Shown: positions 8,838 through 15,832, counted from the stretch's first letter. The stretch is DNA of 22,719 bases from an uncultured Oscillospiraceae bacterium (GCA_900547015.1 URFD01000012.1:1-22719); one strand, 5' to 3'. The notes: a model not told the origin generated them from the letters alone. Program-made: numbers and translations.

Positions 8838-9524
8838 CTATCGTGCGTTGCTGAGCATCTGCATGACGATGCCGGCAGAGTGACGGGCTGCGGTCTCTTC
8901 AAAGTTGTTGTAGGTTTCCGCTGCCGAGTCGTCTGCATTGTCGCTCATGGTGCGGATGATGACAAACGGGATGTCGTTGACACAGCAGGTGTGGCCAATC
9001 GCAGCGCCTTCCATCTCGACGCACATCGGGTGGTGTTCCTCTACGATTCTATTTTTGACCTCGGCGGATTCGATGAACTGGTCGCCGGTGGCAATCTTGC
9101 CGACAAAGCAGCAGGAGGAGCCGTGGTCAATCTGCTGGAAGGCTTCGACTGCCGATTCCACCATCAGTTCGCTGGCAAGGATGCCGTCGATGTGCGGTGG
9201 ATAGTCGCGCAGGAAGCGCATGTTGTAGTCGTGGTAGCACAGCTCGCGGGAGATGACAACATCCAGAACCTTCAGGTCGTGATGGACAGCACCTGCGATG
9301 CCGGTGTTGATGATGCGGTCAACAGCAAAGCGGTCAATCATCATCTGGGTGGTGATGGCGGCGTTGACCTTGCCGATGCCGCAGCAGCAGACAACGGCCT
9401 CCTGACCGCAGAGGATGCCTTCCCAGAATACCTGACGACCTACATTGACTTCGCAGATATCCTGCATCTGCTGTTTTAAGAGTGTAACTTCAGACGGCAT
9501 AGCGCCGATAATGCCCCATTTCAT
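8838..9524 (-). CDS. mtnN: 5'-methylthioadenosine/S-adenosylhomocysteine nucleosidase
   Basis: 228 residues. It hydrolyses MTA and S-adenosylhomocysteine to adenine and the ribosyl thioether; the latter product feeds LuxS. The N-terminus MKWGIIGAMPSEV carries the conserved Glu12; GDQF is at 147-150; the substrate-binding M171-E172 (in EMEGAA) and catalytic D195 (RTMSDNAD) are all present. The ATG at 9524 is chosen because AAAGGAC precedes it by about 9 bases and the protein then begins at the conserved strand; an upstream in-frame start would add 15 unconserved residues. First gene of the mtnN-luxS operon. Confidence 0.97.
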   Translation of the reverse strand: MKWGIIGAMPSEVTLLKQQMQDICEVNVGRQVFWEGILCGQEAVVCCCGIGKVNAAITTQMMIDRFAVDRIINTGIAGAVHHDLKVLDVVISRELCYHDYNMRFLRDYPPHIDGILASELMVESAVEAFQQIDHGSSCCFVGKIATGDQFIESAEVKNRIVEEHHPMCVEMEGAAIGHTCCVNDIPFVIIRTMSDNADDSAAETYNNFEETAARHSAGIVMQMLSNAR

Positions 9525-9567
9525 ATTACATCGTCCTTTCGTGGTAAAGCGTTTTTGTTCTCTGACC

Positions 9568-9596
9568 ATTATATCACAAAGAGCCGGACAGCGGAA
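9568..9596 (-). promoter_or_regulatory. Extended -10 promoter of mtnN-luxS
   Basis: Reading the reverse strand, TGATATAAT is an extended -10, with TATAAT at 9573-9568. The -35 region (TTCCGC around 9596) is poor, which is common with extended -10 promoters. The -35 overlaps a weak hairpin (GCCGGA at 9583-9588 with TCCGGC at 9605-9610, as read on the forward strand) that might end the upstream LysR transcript. Confidence 0.6.
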
Positions 9597-9611
9597 TCCC
9601 TATTTCCGGCC

Positions 9612-10499
9612 TCAATTTTGGTTCTGCAACAGCTCCAGAAAGCGGGAGACCGCAGGCGAAAGGCTGACTCCGCTCAGGCTGACCATCCCGATGCTGCGCT
9701 CGGGGATGGGGTTTCGCAGCTGCACCTCGAAGATTTTTCCGTCGTCCAGCTCCTGCCGGCAGAACTGGCGCACATGGCAGGACAGCCCGAGATTGATGCG
9801 GGCAAGCTCGCTCATCAGGTCGTAGGAGGCAATCTCGATTTCCGGCTTGAGGTCGATGCCGCGTCGCAGAAAGCACCGCTGGACATAGGAGCGGCTGTTT
9901 GCCTTCTGTTCGAGCATGATGAGCGGAAGGGAAGCCAGCTCCCGTTCGGAAACGGGTTTGCCGCGCAGATGGGAGAACCGCTCTCCGGCAACGAAAATAT
10001 CCTGCACCGGGGTTTCCCAGTGGATGGCGATGCGCTCGTCCTCAATCGGGAGGCTGACAAAGGCAGCGTCGATGCGTCCGGCACGCAGCAGCTCGAGACT
10101 GCCGGCGCTGGTGCGGTTGTAGATGCTCAGGTGGACCTGCGGATAGAGCTGGTGAAACTGCTCCAAACAGGGCAGCAGCAGGTGACGCACGGTGATGTCT
10201 CCTGCACCCAGACGTAGCTGACCGACCGACAGGGTTTGCAGTCCGCCCAGCTGCTGCTCGGCGGATTCCAGCAAGCCGAGTGCGGAGCTGGCGTATTCAT
10301 ACAGCAGCTGTCCCTCGGCGGTCAGCTCCACCCGCTTGGAGGTTCGCAGAAACAGCTGGGTTCCAAGCTGTTCTTCCAGCTGACGAATCGCCTGACTGAC
10401 TGCCGGTTGGGAAAGGAACAGCTCCTGTGCGGCTTTGGAGAAGCTGCGGTTTTGGGCAACCTTGCAAAAAACGCGATAATGCTCCAGTTTTCCGGTCAT
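9612..10499 (-). CDS. LysR-family transcriptional regulator
   Basis: 295 residues. The first 60 form the winged helix-turn-helix (SFSKAAQELFLSQPAVSQAIRQ region, then LGTQLFLRTSKRVELTAEG), followed by a periplasmic-binding-protein-like effector domain starting near residue 90. The ATG at 10499 is preferred because AGGAGG lies 6 bases upstream; an upstream start would add 8 residues. It is divergent from the CofE-like gene with about 200 bases between them, the classic arrangement for a LysR protein controlling its neighbour and itself. It also lies just upstream of mtnN-luxS on the same strand, so sulfur metabolism is an alternative target. The effector is unknown. Confidence 0.93.
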   Translation of the reverse strand: MTGKLEHYRVFCKVAQNRSFSKAAQELFLSQPAVSQAIRQLEEQLGTQLFLRTSKRVELTAEGQLLYEYASSALGLLESAEQQLGGLQTLSVGQLRLGAGDITVRHLLLPCLEQFHQLYPQVHLSIYNRTSAGSLELLRAGRIDAAFVSLPIEDERIAIHWETPVQDIFVAGERFSHLRGKPVSERELASLPLIMLEQKANSRSYVQRCFLRRGIDLKPEIEIASYDLMSELARINLGLSCHVRQFCRQELDDGKIFEVQLRNPIPERSIGMVSLSGVSLSPAVSRFLELLQNQN

Positions 10500-10553
10500 G
10501 TGGTACCTCCTGAAATATGGCATCCCGACCCGGTAGGGAAAGGATAAGATGAG

Positions 10554-10559
10554 ATTATA
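10554..10559 (-). promoter_or_regulatory. Predicted -10 of the LysR gene
   Basis: TATAAT on the reverse strand, about 55 bases before the ATG at 10499. No good -35 is present at 16-18 bases. It lies inside the AT-rich divergent region, consistent with autoregulation, but this is tentative. Confidence 0.4.
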
Positions 10560-10569
10560 GAATTAATTG

Positions 10570-10609
10570 AATATATTTATATTACTTATATTGTTAACAC
10601 TATTATAAT
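10570..10609 (+). promoter_or_regulatory. AT-rich divergent control region and -10 of the CofE-like gene
   Basis: TATAAT lies at 10604-10609 with no recognisable -35, as expected for an activator-dependent promoter. Immediately upstream is an interrupted palindrome, AATATA (10570-10575), 11 bases, TATATT (10587-10592). A second one, TTATA-N13-TATAA (10586-10608), overlaps the -10. These are candidate LysR sites by position only; AT-rich sequence gives such palindromes easily. Confidence 0.4.
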
Positions 10610-10702
10610 GGAACTATACGTCCGAAGCAAGGGGCTGTTTCTGCTGCATCCGGAAGGCTTCGGGAAGAAAAACTTCGACTGAGAAAAAAGAGGGTTTTTA
10701 TT

Positions 10703-11893
10703 ATGGAAAGACTGGTAGGTACTGTATCCCGCGGCGTGCGCGCACCCATCATCCGTGAAGGGGACGATCTGGCAAAAATCGTAGTGGATTCTGTTCTGGC
10801 AGCAGGCAGCAGCGAGGGATTTGATTTTCACGACAAGGATGTAGTAGCAGTAACAGAGGCAGTAGTAGCTCGCGCACAGGGCAACTACGCTCACATTGAT
10901 GATATTGCGGCAGATGTCCGCGCAAAGCTGGGCGGCGAGACCATCGGTGTAATCTTCCCGATTCTGAGCCGCAACCGCTTTTCGGTCTGCCTAAAGGGAA
11001 TTGCCAGAGGCGCAAAGAAGGTTGTGCTGATGCTCAGCTTCCCGGCAGATGAGGTGGGCAACCATCTGATTGACGAAGAGCTGCTGGACGAAAAGGGCGT
11101 CAACCCATGGAGCGATGTACTGACCGAAGAAAAATACCGCGAGCTGTTCGGCCGTGTACCGCACCCATTCACCGGCGTGGACTATCTGGAATTCTACTCT
11201 GAGCTGATTCGTGAGAACGGCGCAGAGGTTGAAATCGTCCTCTCCAACAATCCAAAGACCATCCTCAACTACACCGACCATGTTCTGGTCTGTGACATCC
11301 ACACCAGAAAGAGAACCAAACGCATTCTGAAAAATGCAGGTGCATCGGTTGTTCTGGGTCTGGACGACATCCTGACCGCTCCGGTCAACGGCAGCGGCTG
11401 CAACCCGAACTACGGTCTGCTGGGCTCCAACAAGGCAACCGAGGAAACCGTCAAGCTGTTCCCGAAGGACTGTGACCAGTTCGTTGCCAGCGTAGCGGCA
11501 ATGTTCAAGGAAAAGACCGGCAAGAACATCGAGGTAATGGTTTACGGCGACGGCGCCTTCAGAGACCCGGTCGGCAAAATCTGGGAGCTGGCTGACCCGG
11601 TTGTTTCTCCGGCATACACCCCAGGCTTAGAGGGAACTCCAAACGAGGTGAAGCTCAAGTATCTGGCAGACAACAACTTTGCAGACCTCAACGGAGAGGA
11701 GCTCAAGGAAGCAATCTCCAACTATATCCGCAACAAGGACGATGACCTCAAGGGACAGATGGTTTCTCAGGGCACAACCCCTCGCCGTCTGACCGACCTG
11801 ATCGGTTCGCTGGCTGACCTGACCTCCGGCTCCGGAGACAAGGGAACCCCAATCATCCTGATTCAGGGATATTTCGACAACTATACAAAGTAA
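10703..11893 (+). CDS. Coenzyme F420-0:L-glutamate ligase (CofE) family protein
   Basis: 396 residues, longer than archaeal CofE (about 250). The N-terminus (REGDDLAKIVVDSV, then KDVVAVTEAVVARAQGN) and C-terminus (VMVYGDGAFRDPVGKIWELADPVVSP) follow the F420 gamma-glutamyl ligase family pattern as I recall it. Archaeal CofE adds glutamates to F420-0 using GTP. F420 is not expected in a fermentative Clostridium-type organism and no other F420 gene is in the window, so the true acceptor may be another gamma-glutamyl substrate; folate is a guess. The insert around residues 125-240 is largely absent from small CofE proteins. AGAGGG lies 8 bases before the ATG. It is monocistronic, with a hairpin-capable leader and its own terminator, and is divergent from a LysR gene. 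Confidence 0.82.
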   Translation: MERLVGTVSRGVRAPIIREGDDLAKIVVDSVLAAGSSEGFDFHDKDVVAVTEAVVARAQGNYAHIDDIAADVRAKLGGETIGVIFPILSRNRFSVCLKGIARGAKKVVLMLSFPADEVGNHLIDEELLDEKGVNPWSDVLTEEKYRELFGRVPHPFTGVDYLEFYSELIRENGAEVEIVLSNNPKTILNYTDHVLVCDIHTRKRTKRILKNAGASVVLGLDDILTAPVNGSGCNPNYGLLGSNKATEETVKLFPKDCDQFVASVAAMFKEKTGKNIEVMVYGDGAFRDPVGKIWELADPVVSPAYTPGLEGTPNEVKLKYLADNNFADLNGEELKEAISNYIRNKDDDLKGQMVSQGTTPRRLTDLIGSLADLTSGSGDKGTPIILIQGYFDNYTK

Positions 11894-11905
11894 GCTGACG
11901 GATTG

Positions 11906-11937
11906 GGACCGGGAGCGTATGCTCCCGGTCCTTTCTT
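11906..11937 (+). terminator. Rho-independent terminator of the CofE-like gene
   Basis: An 11-bp GC-rich perfect stem, GGACCGGGAGC (11906-11916) with GCTCCCGGTCC (11921-11931), a GTAT loop and TTTCTT after it. Confidence 0.9.
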
Positions 11938-11952
11938 GTCGAGGCTTTCCTC

Positions 11953-11981
11953 TTGCGGCAGGAAGGGTCTTATAGTATACT
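11953..11981 (+). promoter_or_regulatory. SigmaA-type promoter of the secreted-protein/HAD pair
   Basis: TTGCGG at 11953-11958 and TATACT at 11976-11981, 17 bases apart. A 7-bp hairpin (TTCGGGC-ACG-GCCCGAA, 11991-12007) would be at the very start of the transcript. Confidence 0.6.
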
Positions 11982-12034
11982 GGAGGAAGATTCGGGCACG
12001 GCCCGAACAGACAAAAAAGGAAAGAGGTATTCCT

Positions 12035-12823
12035 GTGAACAAAAAGACAGCAGCCGCCCTGATGGCGGCAGTGATGAGCCTGACCGTTTCGCTCAATGCC
12101 TTTGCCGCAGCGCCGACCCAGAAAAGCTCTGCGGAACAAACTGCCGTTTCAGAAAGCGCAGAGGGCACAGCCAAGACACGCAAGGTCATCAAAAAGGCAG
12201 CGACATCAAAAGAACCAGAAGCAAAAACCGAAGAGATAGAACAGATCGGGAAAAAGGAATCCAAAAAGCTGGGCGGAATTTCGGCCTACCGCAAGACCCT
12301 CAAGCGCAGCTATGGCAGCTTCAGCTACCCGCAGAATGCAGTGCTGAGCAAGGTGGATAATCGGGCGCACGACATCATCGTGGGAGAGGGCGAGGATGCC
12401 CTGACGGTGCGTCTGCGTGCCTTTGACCGCAGCACCTCACTCGGGGAGGAGCTTGTTGATGACAATGGTCTGCTCTACGGGATGTACACCGGATTTTTGA
12501 CGGCGGCATCGAGCAACTATTCCGGCGCTGAAATCTCCAAAGGGCTGTCCAGCCAGCCGATTCGCCGTCAGGTGGTCGCGCTGTTCAACCGCGTGCTGGC
12601 TGAGGACGGAGAGGGCAAGGCAACCACCTATACCCAAAACGAGGAGATGGACGCAGTACAGCTCTTGTACGAGGTGGAGGATGCGGCAGAAAACTGCATC
12701 ATCCTGCACGGCGACAGCTATGACTATGTGGTGCTTGGCATCGCATCGGGCAAAAACAAGGTGGCGCTGGACCGACTGTGCAGCCAGATTGCCGCAAGCC
12801 TGAGAGAAGGTACCGGAAATTAA
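12035..12823 (+). CDS. Secreted hypothetical protein with signal peptide
   Basis: 262 residues from a GTG start. The GTG is preferred because AGAGG lies 7 bases upstream and it yields a complete signal peptide: a short KK n-region, a hydrophobic core (AAALMAAVMSLTVSLNA), and a probable cleavage after AFA near residue 24. A low-complexity Ala/Lys/Glu/Thr linker (about 25-75) follows, then a globular-looking domain of about 185 residues that I do not recognise. No lipobox cysteine, sortase motif or extra membrane segment is visible, so the product is probably exported and free. It contains one Cys (ENCIILHG). An upstream in-frame extension would run through the preceding terminator and is rejected. 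The HAD gene follows 32 bases downstream. Confidence 0.82.
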   Translation: MNKKTAAALMAAVMSLTVSLNAFAAAPTQKSSAEQTAVSESAEGTAKTRKVIKKAATSKEPEAKTEEIEQIGKKESKKLGGISAYRKTLKRSYGSFSYPQNAVLSKVDNRAHDIIVGEGEDALTVRLRAFDRSTSLGEELVDDNGLLYGMYTGFLTAASSNYSGAEISKGLSSQPIRRQVVALFNRVLAEDGEGKATTYTQNEEMDAVQLLYEVEDAAENCIILHGDSYDYVVLGIASGKNKVALDRLCSQIAASLREGTGN

Positions 12824-12855
12824 CAGAATTGGAAGAAATAGAAAGGGGCAGAACC

Positions 12856-13512
12856 ATGCGCTTTGAACGATTGCTGTTCGATTTGGACGGCACCATCACC
12901 GACCCCAAGGAGGGAATCACCCGATGTGTGCAGTATGCACTGAAAGCGTTTGAGATTGAGGAGCCGAACCTCGACCGCCTGACCCCGTTTATTGGGCCGC
13001 CGCTTCAGCAGAGCTTTCAGGAATTTTATGGGATGGATGCGCCGCAGGCAAAGCAGGCGGTGGAGGAATACCGCAAGCGGTTTTCGACGGTGGGGCTGTA
13101 TGAAAATGTTATCTATCCGGGAATGGCGCAGATGCTCCGGCAGCTGTGCGAGCAGGGATGTCACCTTGCAGTGGCATCCAGCAAGCCGACCGTCTTTGTC
13201 CGGAAGATTTTGGAGCATTTTCAAATCGACCGCTTCTTTGAGGTGGTGGTCGGCAGTGAGCTTAACGGCAGTCGGGTCGAGAAGGAAGAGGTGGTTGCCG
13301 AAGCACTGCGTCAGCTCGAACAGCTGGGAGAAGCGATCGGCAGTACCGCGATGATTGGTGACCGCCGGTTCGATGTTGAGGGTGCCAAGGCACATGGACT
13401 CGCCAGCATCGGCGTTGCCTACGGCTATGCCCTGCCGGGTGAGCTGGAAGCCGCAGGAGCGGACTTTATCGTGTCGGATGTTGCCGCACTCAGCGCCCTG
13501 CTGTTGGGTTAA
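12856..13512 (+). CDS. HAD-superfamily phosphatase (phosphoglycolate phosphatase-like)
   Basis: 218 residues. All four HAD motifs are present: DLDGT (D9 nucleophile, D11 acid/base), SSKP (motif II, about 107-110), a Lys in the EKEEVV stretch (motif III), and GDRRFD (motif IV). An alpha-helical cap lies between motifs I and II, as in subfamily IA enzymes such as Gph and PpaX. Substrate cannot be assigned; phosphoglycolate or pyrophosphate are the usual guesses. The ATG at 12856 is chosen because GAAAGGGG lies 8 bases before it and the protein then starts directly at the first strand. Second gene after the secreted protein, with a terminator 13 bases after its stop. Confidence 0.92.
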   Translation: MRFERLLFDLDGTITDPKEGITRCVQYALKAFEIEEPNLDRLTPFIGPPLQQSFQEFYGMDAPQAKQAVEEYRKRFSTVGLYENVIYPGMAQMLRQLCEQGCHLAVASSKPTVFVRKILEHFQIDRFFEVVVGSELNGSRVEKEEVVAEALRQLEQLGEAIGSTAMIGDRRFDVEGAKAHGLASIGVAYGYALPGELEAAGADFIVSDVAALSALLLG

Positions 13513-13525
13513 AACTTGATGAAGC

Positions 13526-13566
13526 AAAAATGGAGCGTATCGATACAGATACGCTCCATTTTTTAT
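13526..13566. terminator. Terminator after the HAD gene
   Basis: A 16-bp perfect stem (13526-13541 with 13548-13563) with A5 on the left, a six-base loop and a T run on the right. The flanking A and T runs make it usable in both directions. Confidence 0.92.
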
Positions 13567-13578
13567 GTCAAAATACGA

Positions 13579-13637
13579 TAGCCCCTTGGCTCTCCCTTTG
13601 GGAGAGCTGTCACCGTAGGTGACTGAGAGGGTCTTGC
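13579..13637 (+). repeat. Repeat form A, copy 1
   Basis: Contains GCTCTCCC-TTT-GGGAGAGC and GTCACC-GTA-GGTGAC hairpins, ending CTGAGAGGGTCTTGC. Copy 2 (13828-13886) has the same length and differs at a few bases, mostly in loops (CTTATG for CCTTTG, GCA for GTA). Confidence 0.92.
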
Positions 13638-13641
13638 TTTG

Positions 13642-13797
13642 CCCTCTCCGACCTCGCTATGCTCGGTCACCTCTCCCATAGGGAGAGGCAAGGCCCTCTC
13701 CGACCTCGCTGCGCTCGGCCACCTCTCCCATGGGGAGAGGCAAGGCCCTCTCCGACCTCGCTGCGCTCGGCCACCTCTCCCATGGGGAGAGGCAAGG
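13642..13797 (-). repeat. Repeat form B, three tandem 52-bp copies
   Basis: Copies 2 and 3 are identical by eye; copy 1 differs at about four positions. Each runs CCCTCTCCGACC, a variable centre, TCGG, then CCTCTCCC and GGGAGAGGCAAGG. Minus strand is given because B aligns with the reverse complement of A. Confidence 0.92.
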
Positions 13798-13827
13798 CCC
13801 TCTTTGTCCTTATGTCAACACAGGGTG

Positions 13828-13886
13828 TAGCCCCGTGGCTCTCCTTATGGGAGAGCTGTCACCGCAGGTGACTGAGAGGGTCTTGC
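13828..13886 (+). repeat. Repeat form A, copy 2
   Basis: Same 59-bp unit as at 13579, offset by 249 bp, including a shared upstream TTATGTCAA. Confidence 0.92.
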
Positions 13887-13890
13887 AAGG

Positions 13891-13994
13891 TCCTCTCCGA
13901 CCTCGCGATGCTCGGCCACCTCTCCCATAGGGAGAGGCAAGGCCCTCTCCGACCTCGTTATGCTCGGCCACCTCTCCCATGGGGAGAGGCAAGA
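13891..13994 (-). repeat. Repeat form B, two tandem 52-bp copies
   Basis: Diverged from copies 1-3 mainly in the centre between CCGA and TCGG (GCGATGC and GTTATGC) and at the stem tip (ATA or ATG between CCC and GGG). Confidence 0.92.
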
Positions 13995-14030
13995 TGCCCT
14001 CTTTGTATCGGCAAAGGCAAAAAGTTCAAG

Positions 14031-14585
14031 CTAGTTTCTTTTATCCTTCTGTGCTTCATATTCCTCTCGGGTCATCGAGTACAGGCAGGTATTCAGAATC
14101 ACCCCGTCAAAGCGTTCCCCTGACTGGCGCAGAGTCCCTTCATAGGAGAAGCCCAGCTTTTCAATCACGCGGGCGCTGCGCCGATTATAGGAGGCGTGGC
14201 GGATGCTCAACAGAGAAAGTCCCAACTCCTCAAAGGCGAAGCGCTGGACCTCCCGTGCGGCCTCGGTCATCAGTCCCTGTCCCCAGAAGGCTTTGGAGAG
14301 GACGTAGCCCATCATCCGGCAGCGCTCGGGGCTCAAGCTGCGCATCGAGTCAGGATGCAAGCCGATGCTGCCGATGACCTTTTGGGAGGAGCGGCAACAG
14401 ATTGCCCAAGTTTCATCCTTTTCCAGAAAGGAGGCAAGGATGCGGCGGCTTTCCTCGATGTTTTGGTGGGGCTTCCACCCGGCGTGGATGCCGGTGTCGG
14501 GGTCTTTGGCATATTCATAAAAATCTTCGGCATCCTCCATCGTGAAGCGGCGCAGGATGAGCCGGTCGGTGATTAGGGTTTTCAT
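14031..14585 (-). CDS. GNAT-family N-acetyltransferase (RimJ/RimL-like)
   Basis: 184 residues with the Acetyltransf_3 pattern. It begins TDRLILRRFTMEDAEDFYEYAKDP and shows the acetyl-CoA loop in WGQGLMTEAAREV near residues 101-113, then the conserved N-x2-S-x-R-V-I-E-K-LGF block (NRRSARVIEKLGF) and a terminal tyrosine strand (NTCLYSMTREEY). Such enzymes acetylate N-terminal residues of ribosomal proteins, amino acids or drugs; the substrate is not predictable here. TGGAGGAA precedes the ATG. It lies 26 bases after the alaX stop and is probably the last gene of the T-box operon. The repeat cluster follows its stop and I see no classic terminator. Confidence 0.92.
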   Translation of the reverse strand: MKTLITDRLILRRFTMEDAEDFYEYAKDPDTGIHAGWKPHQNIEESRRILASFLEKDETWAICCRSSQKVIGSIGLHPDSMRSLSPERCRMMGYVLSKAFWGQGLMTEAAREVQRFAFEELGLSLLSIRHASYNRRSARVIEKLGFSYEGTLRQSGERFDGVILNTCLYSMTREEYEAQKDKRN

Positions 14586-14611
14586 GGTTGGATTCCTCCA
14601 AAAAAATTAGA

Positions 14612-15817
14612 TTAACCGATTAAGGAGAGGATGCAGGAGCGAAGCTCTGCTTCCTCGCAGATAGGCAGTCTGCCGCAGCACAGCTCCTGATTGCCGCCGC
14701 CCTTACCAGACAGGGTCTTACCCAGATGCTGGTTGAGCGCGCGCAGGTCGCAGGCGGTGTCGGCACAGCGGCACAGAGCGTAGGAGAGGGTGTCTCCCTG
14801 ACGGGTAAACAGTGCGCCGACGATGCCCGGATGCTGGCTGAGCTGTGCGGCAAAGACCTTCAGCTCGTCCGCAGACAGGCTGTCGTCCCGCAGCAGCACC
14901 AGACGGTCGCTGCCGAAAGGCTCTGCCTGAGCGGCAAGCTGCTCTGCCATCAGCGAGAACAGCTGTTTATTCTTGGCGGCAAGCGCCTGTTTTTTCTCCG
15001 AAAGCTCGGCTTTGAGCTTTTCGACATTGGCAAGCGCCTCCTGCGGCTTGCAGGAAAGGGCGGCGCAAATCTGCTTTAAGCTCTGGCAGCGGACGAAGGC
15101 ATCCTCCACCGCCGCTCTGCCGCAGAGGAAGCTCATGCGGGTTCCGCCCTTATAGCGCTGGACATCGGTGATACGCAGGAAGCCGATTTCACCGGTGCGG
15201 GCAACATGGGTGCCGCAGCAGCCGCACCAGTCGCAGTCCTCGATGACTACCACGCGCAGGTGGTCAACCTCCGGTTTTTTGCGCAGAGGAATTTGAGCGA
15301 GCTCCTGCGGATTGGGGTAGCTGACAAAGACCGGACGGTTCTGGCAGATGATGTCGTTGACCTGAGCTTCGAGCTGATGGGCCTGCTCGGTGGAAATTTC
15401 GCCGTCCAGGTCGATGGTGTTGATTTCGTGGCCCATGTGGAAGCCGACATTGTGCAGGCCAAACACCCGCAGGATGGTGCCGGAGAGGATATGCTCTCCG
15501 CTGTGAATCTGCATATTGGCAAAGCGTCCCTCAAAATTGAGGACGGCATGGGCGGCAGCGCCGACCGCAAGCTCGCCGTCGCAGAGGTGGAAGATGCGCT
15601 CATCCTGCTCATAGGTGTACAGCACCTGCACCGAGGTGTCGCCGACCCGGATGCTGCCGGTATCGGCAGGCTGGCCGCCGCCCTCCGGGAAGAAGCAGGT
15701 CTGGTCCAGCTCGACGGCAAAGCCGCTGATTCCGTTCTTTTTGGCAGGTTGGCAGGACAGCACCTGTGCATCACAGCAGGTGATGTAGCTGTCAAGGTCA
15801 AACAGTTTTTTGGTCAT
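14612..15817 (-). CDS. alaX: Alanyl-tRNA editing protein (AlaX-L type, with DHHA1 domain)
   Basis: 401 residues. It is a trans-editing enzyme that hydrolyses Ser-tRNA(Ala) and perhaps Gly-tRNA(Ala). The N-terminal part matches the AlaRS second additional domain: CFFPEGGGQPADTG, then zinc ligands H105 and H109 (HSGEH) and C200-x3-H204 (CCGTH). A coiled-coil-like helical stretch (about 260-300) leads to a C-terminal DHHA1 domain with SGKGGGNQELCCGRL. The length identifies the long AlaX form. GGGAGGAG is the ribosome-binding site, and the ATG is only 15 bases from the trpS stop, so the two are co-transcribed. Its presence under a Trp T-box is unusual; see findings. Confidence 0.93.
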   Translation of the reverse strand: MTKKLFDLDSYITCCDAQVLSCQPAKKNGISGFAVELDQTCFFPEGGGQPADTGSIRVGDTSVQVLYTYEQDERIFHLCDGELAVGAAAHAVLNFEGRFANMQIHSGEHILSGTILRVFGLHNVGFHMGHEINTIDLDGEISTEQAHQLEAQVNDIICQNRPVFVSYPNPQELAQIPLRKKPEVDHLRVVVIEDCDWCGCCGTHVARTGEIGFLRITDVQRYKGGTRMSFLCGRAAVEDAFVRCQSLKQICAALSCKPQEALANVEKLKAELSEKKQALAAKNKQLFSLMAEQLAAQAEPFGSDRLVLLRDDSLSADELKVFAAQLSQHPGIVGALFTRQGDTLSYALCRCADTACDLRALNQHLGKTLSGKGGGNQELCCGRLPICEEAELRSCILSLIG

Positions 15818-15832
15818 GGTGCGCTCCTCCCG

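Larger units (their letters stand above)
13579..14012. repeat. Composite intergenic repeat cluster: two blocks, seven double-hairpin units
   Basis: The gap between convergent HAD and GNAT genes is filled by repeats. Block 1 is A1 (13579-13637) then B1, B2, B3 (13642-13693, 13694-13745, 13746-13797). Block 2 is A2 (13828-13886) then B4, B5 (13891-13942, 13943-13994). A is 59 bp, B is exactly 52 bp in tandem. Both blocks are preceded by TTATGTCAA and followed by CCCTCTTTGT, so the whole composite seems duplicated with a change in B number. Each unit holds a strong stem (CTCTCCC with GGGAGAG) and a second small hairpin. I recall similar repeats scattered in Oscillospirales genomes. No protein is encoded; apparent ORFs here only translate the repeats. 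Confidence 0.93.

Noticed and set aside
9525..9611. SAM or SAH riboswitch upstream of mtnN-luxS
   Set aside because: The gap is too short, the promoter lies within about 50 bases of the start codon, and no conserved riboswitch core is visible.
11903..12034. N-terminal extension of the secreted protein
   Set aside because: The extension would translate the terminator hairpin, promoter and leader; the GTG at 12035 with its own ribosome-binding site gives a proper signal peptide.
13579..14012. CRISPR array
   Set aside because: The B units are directly adjacent with no unique spacers between them, and each unit is itself a hairpin pair; no cas genes are present.
13639..14123. Short proteins with repeated LGHLSHGERQGPLRP-type units
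   Set aside because: They only translate the 52-bp tandem repeats, occur in several frames and lack ribosome-binding sites.
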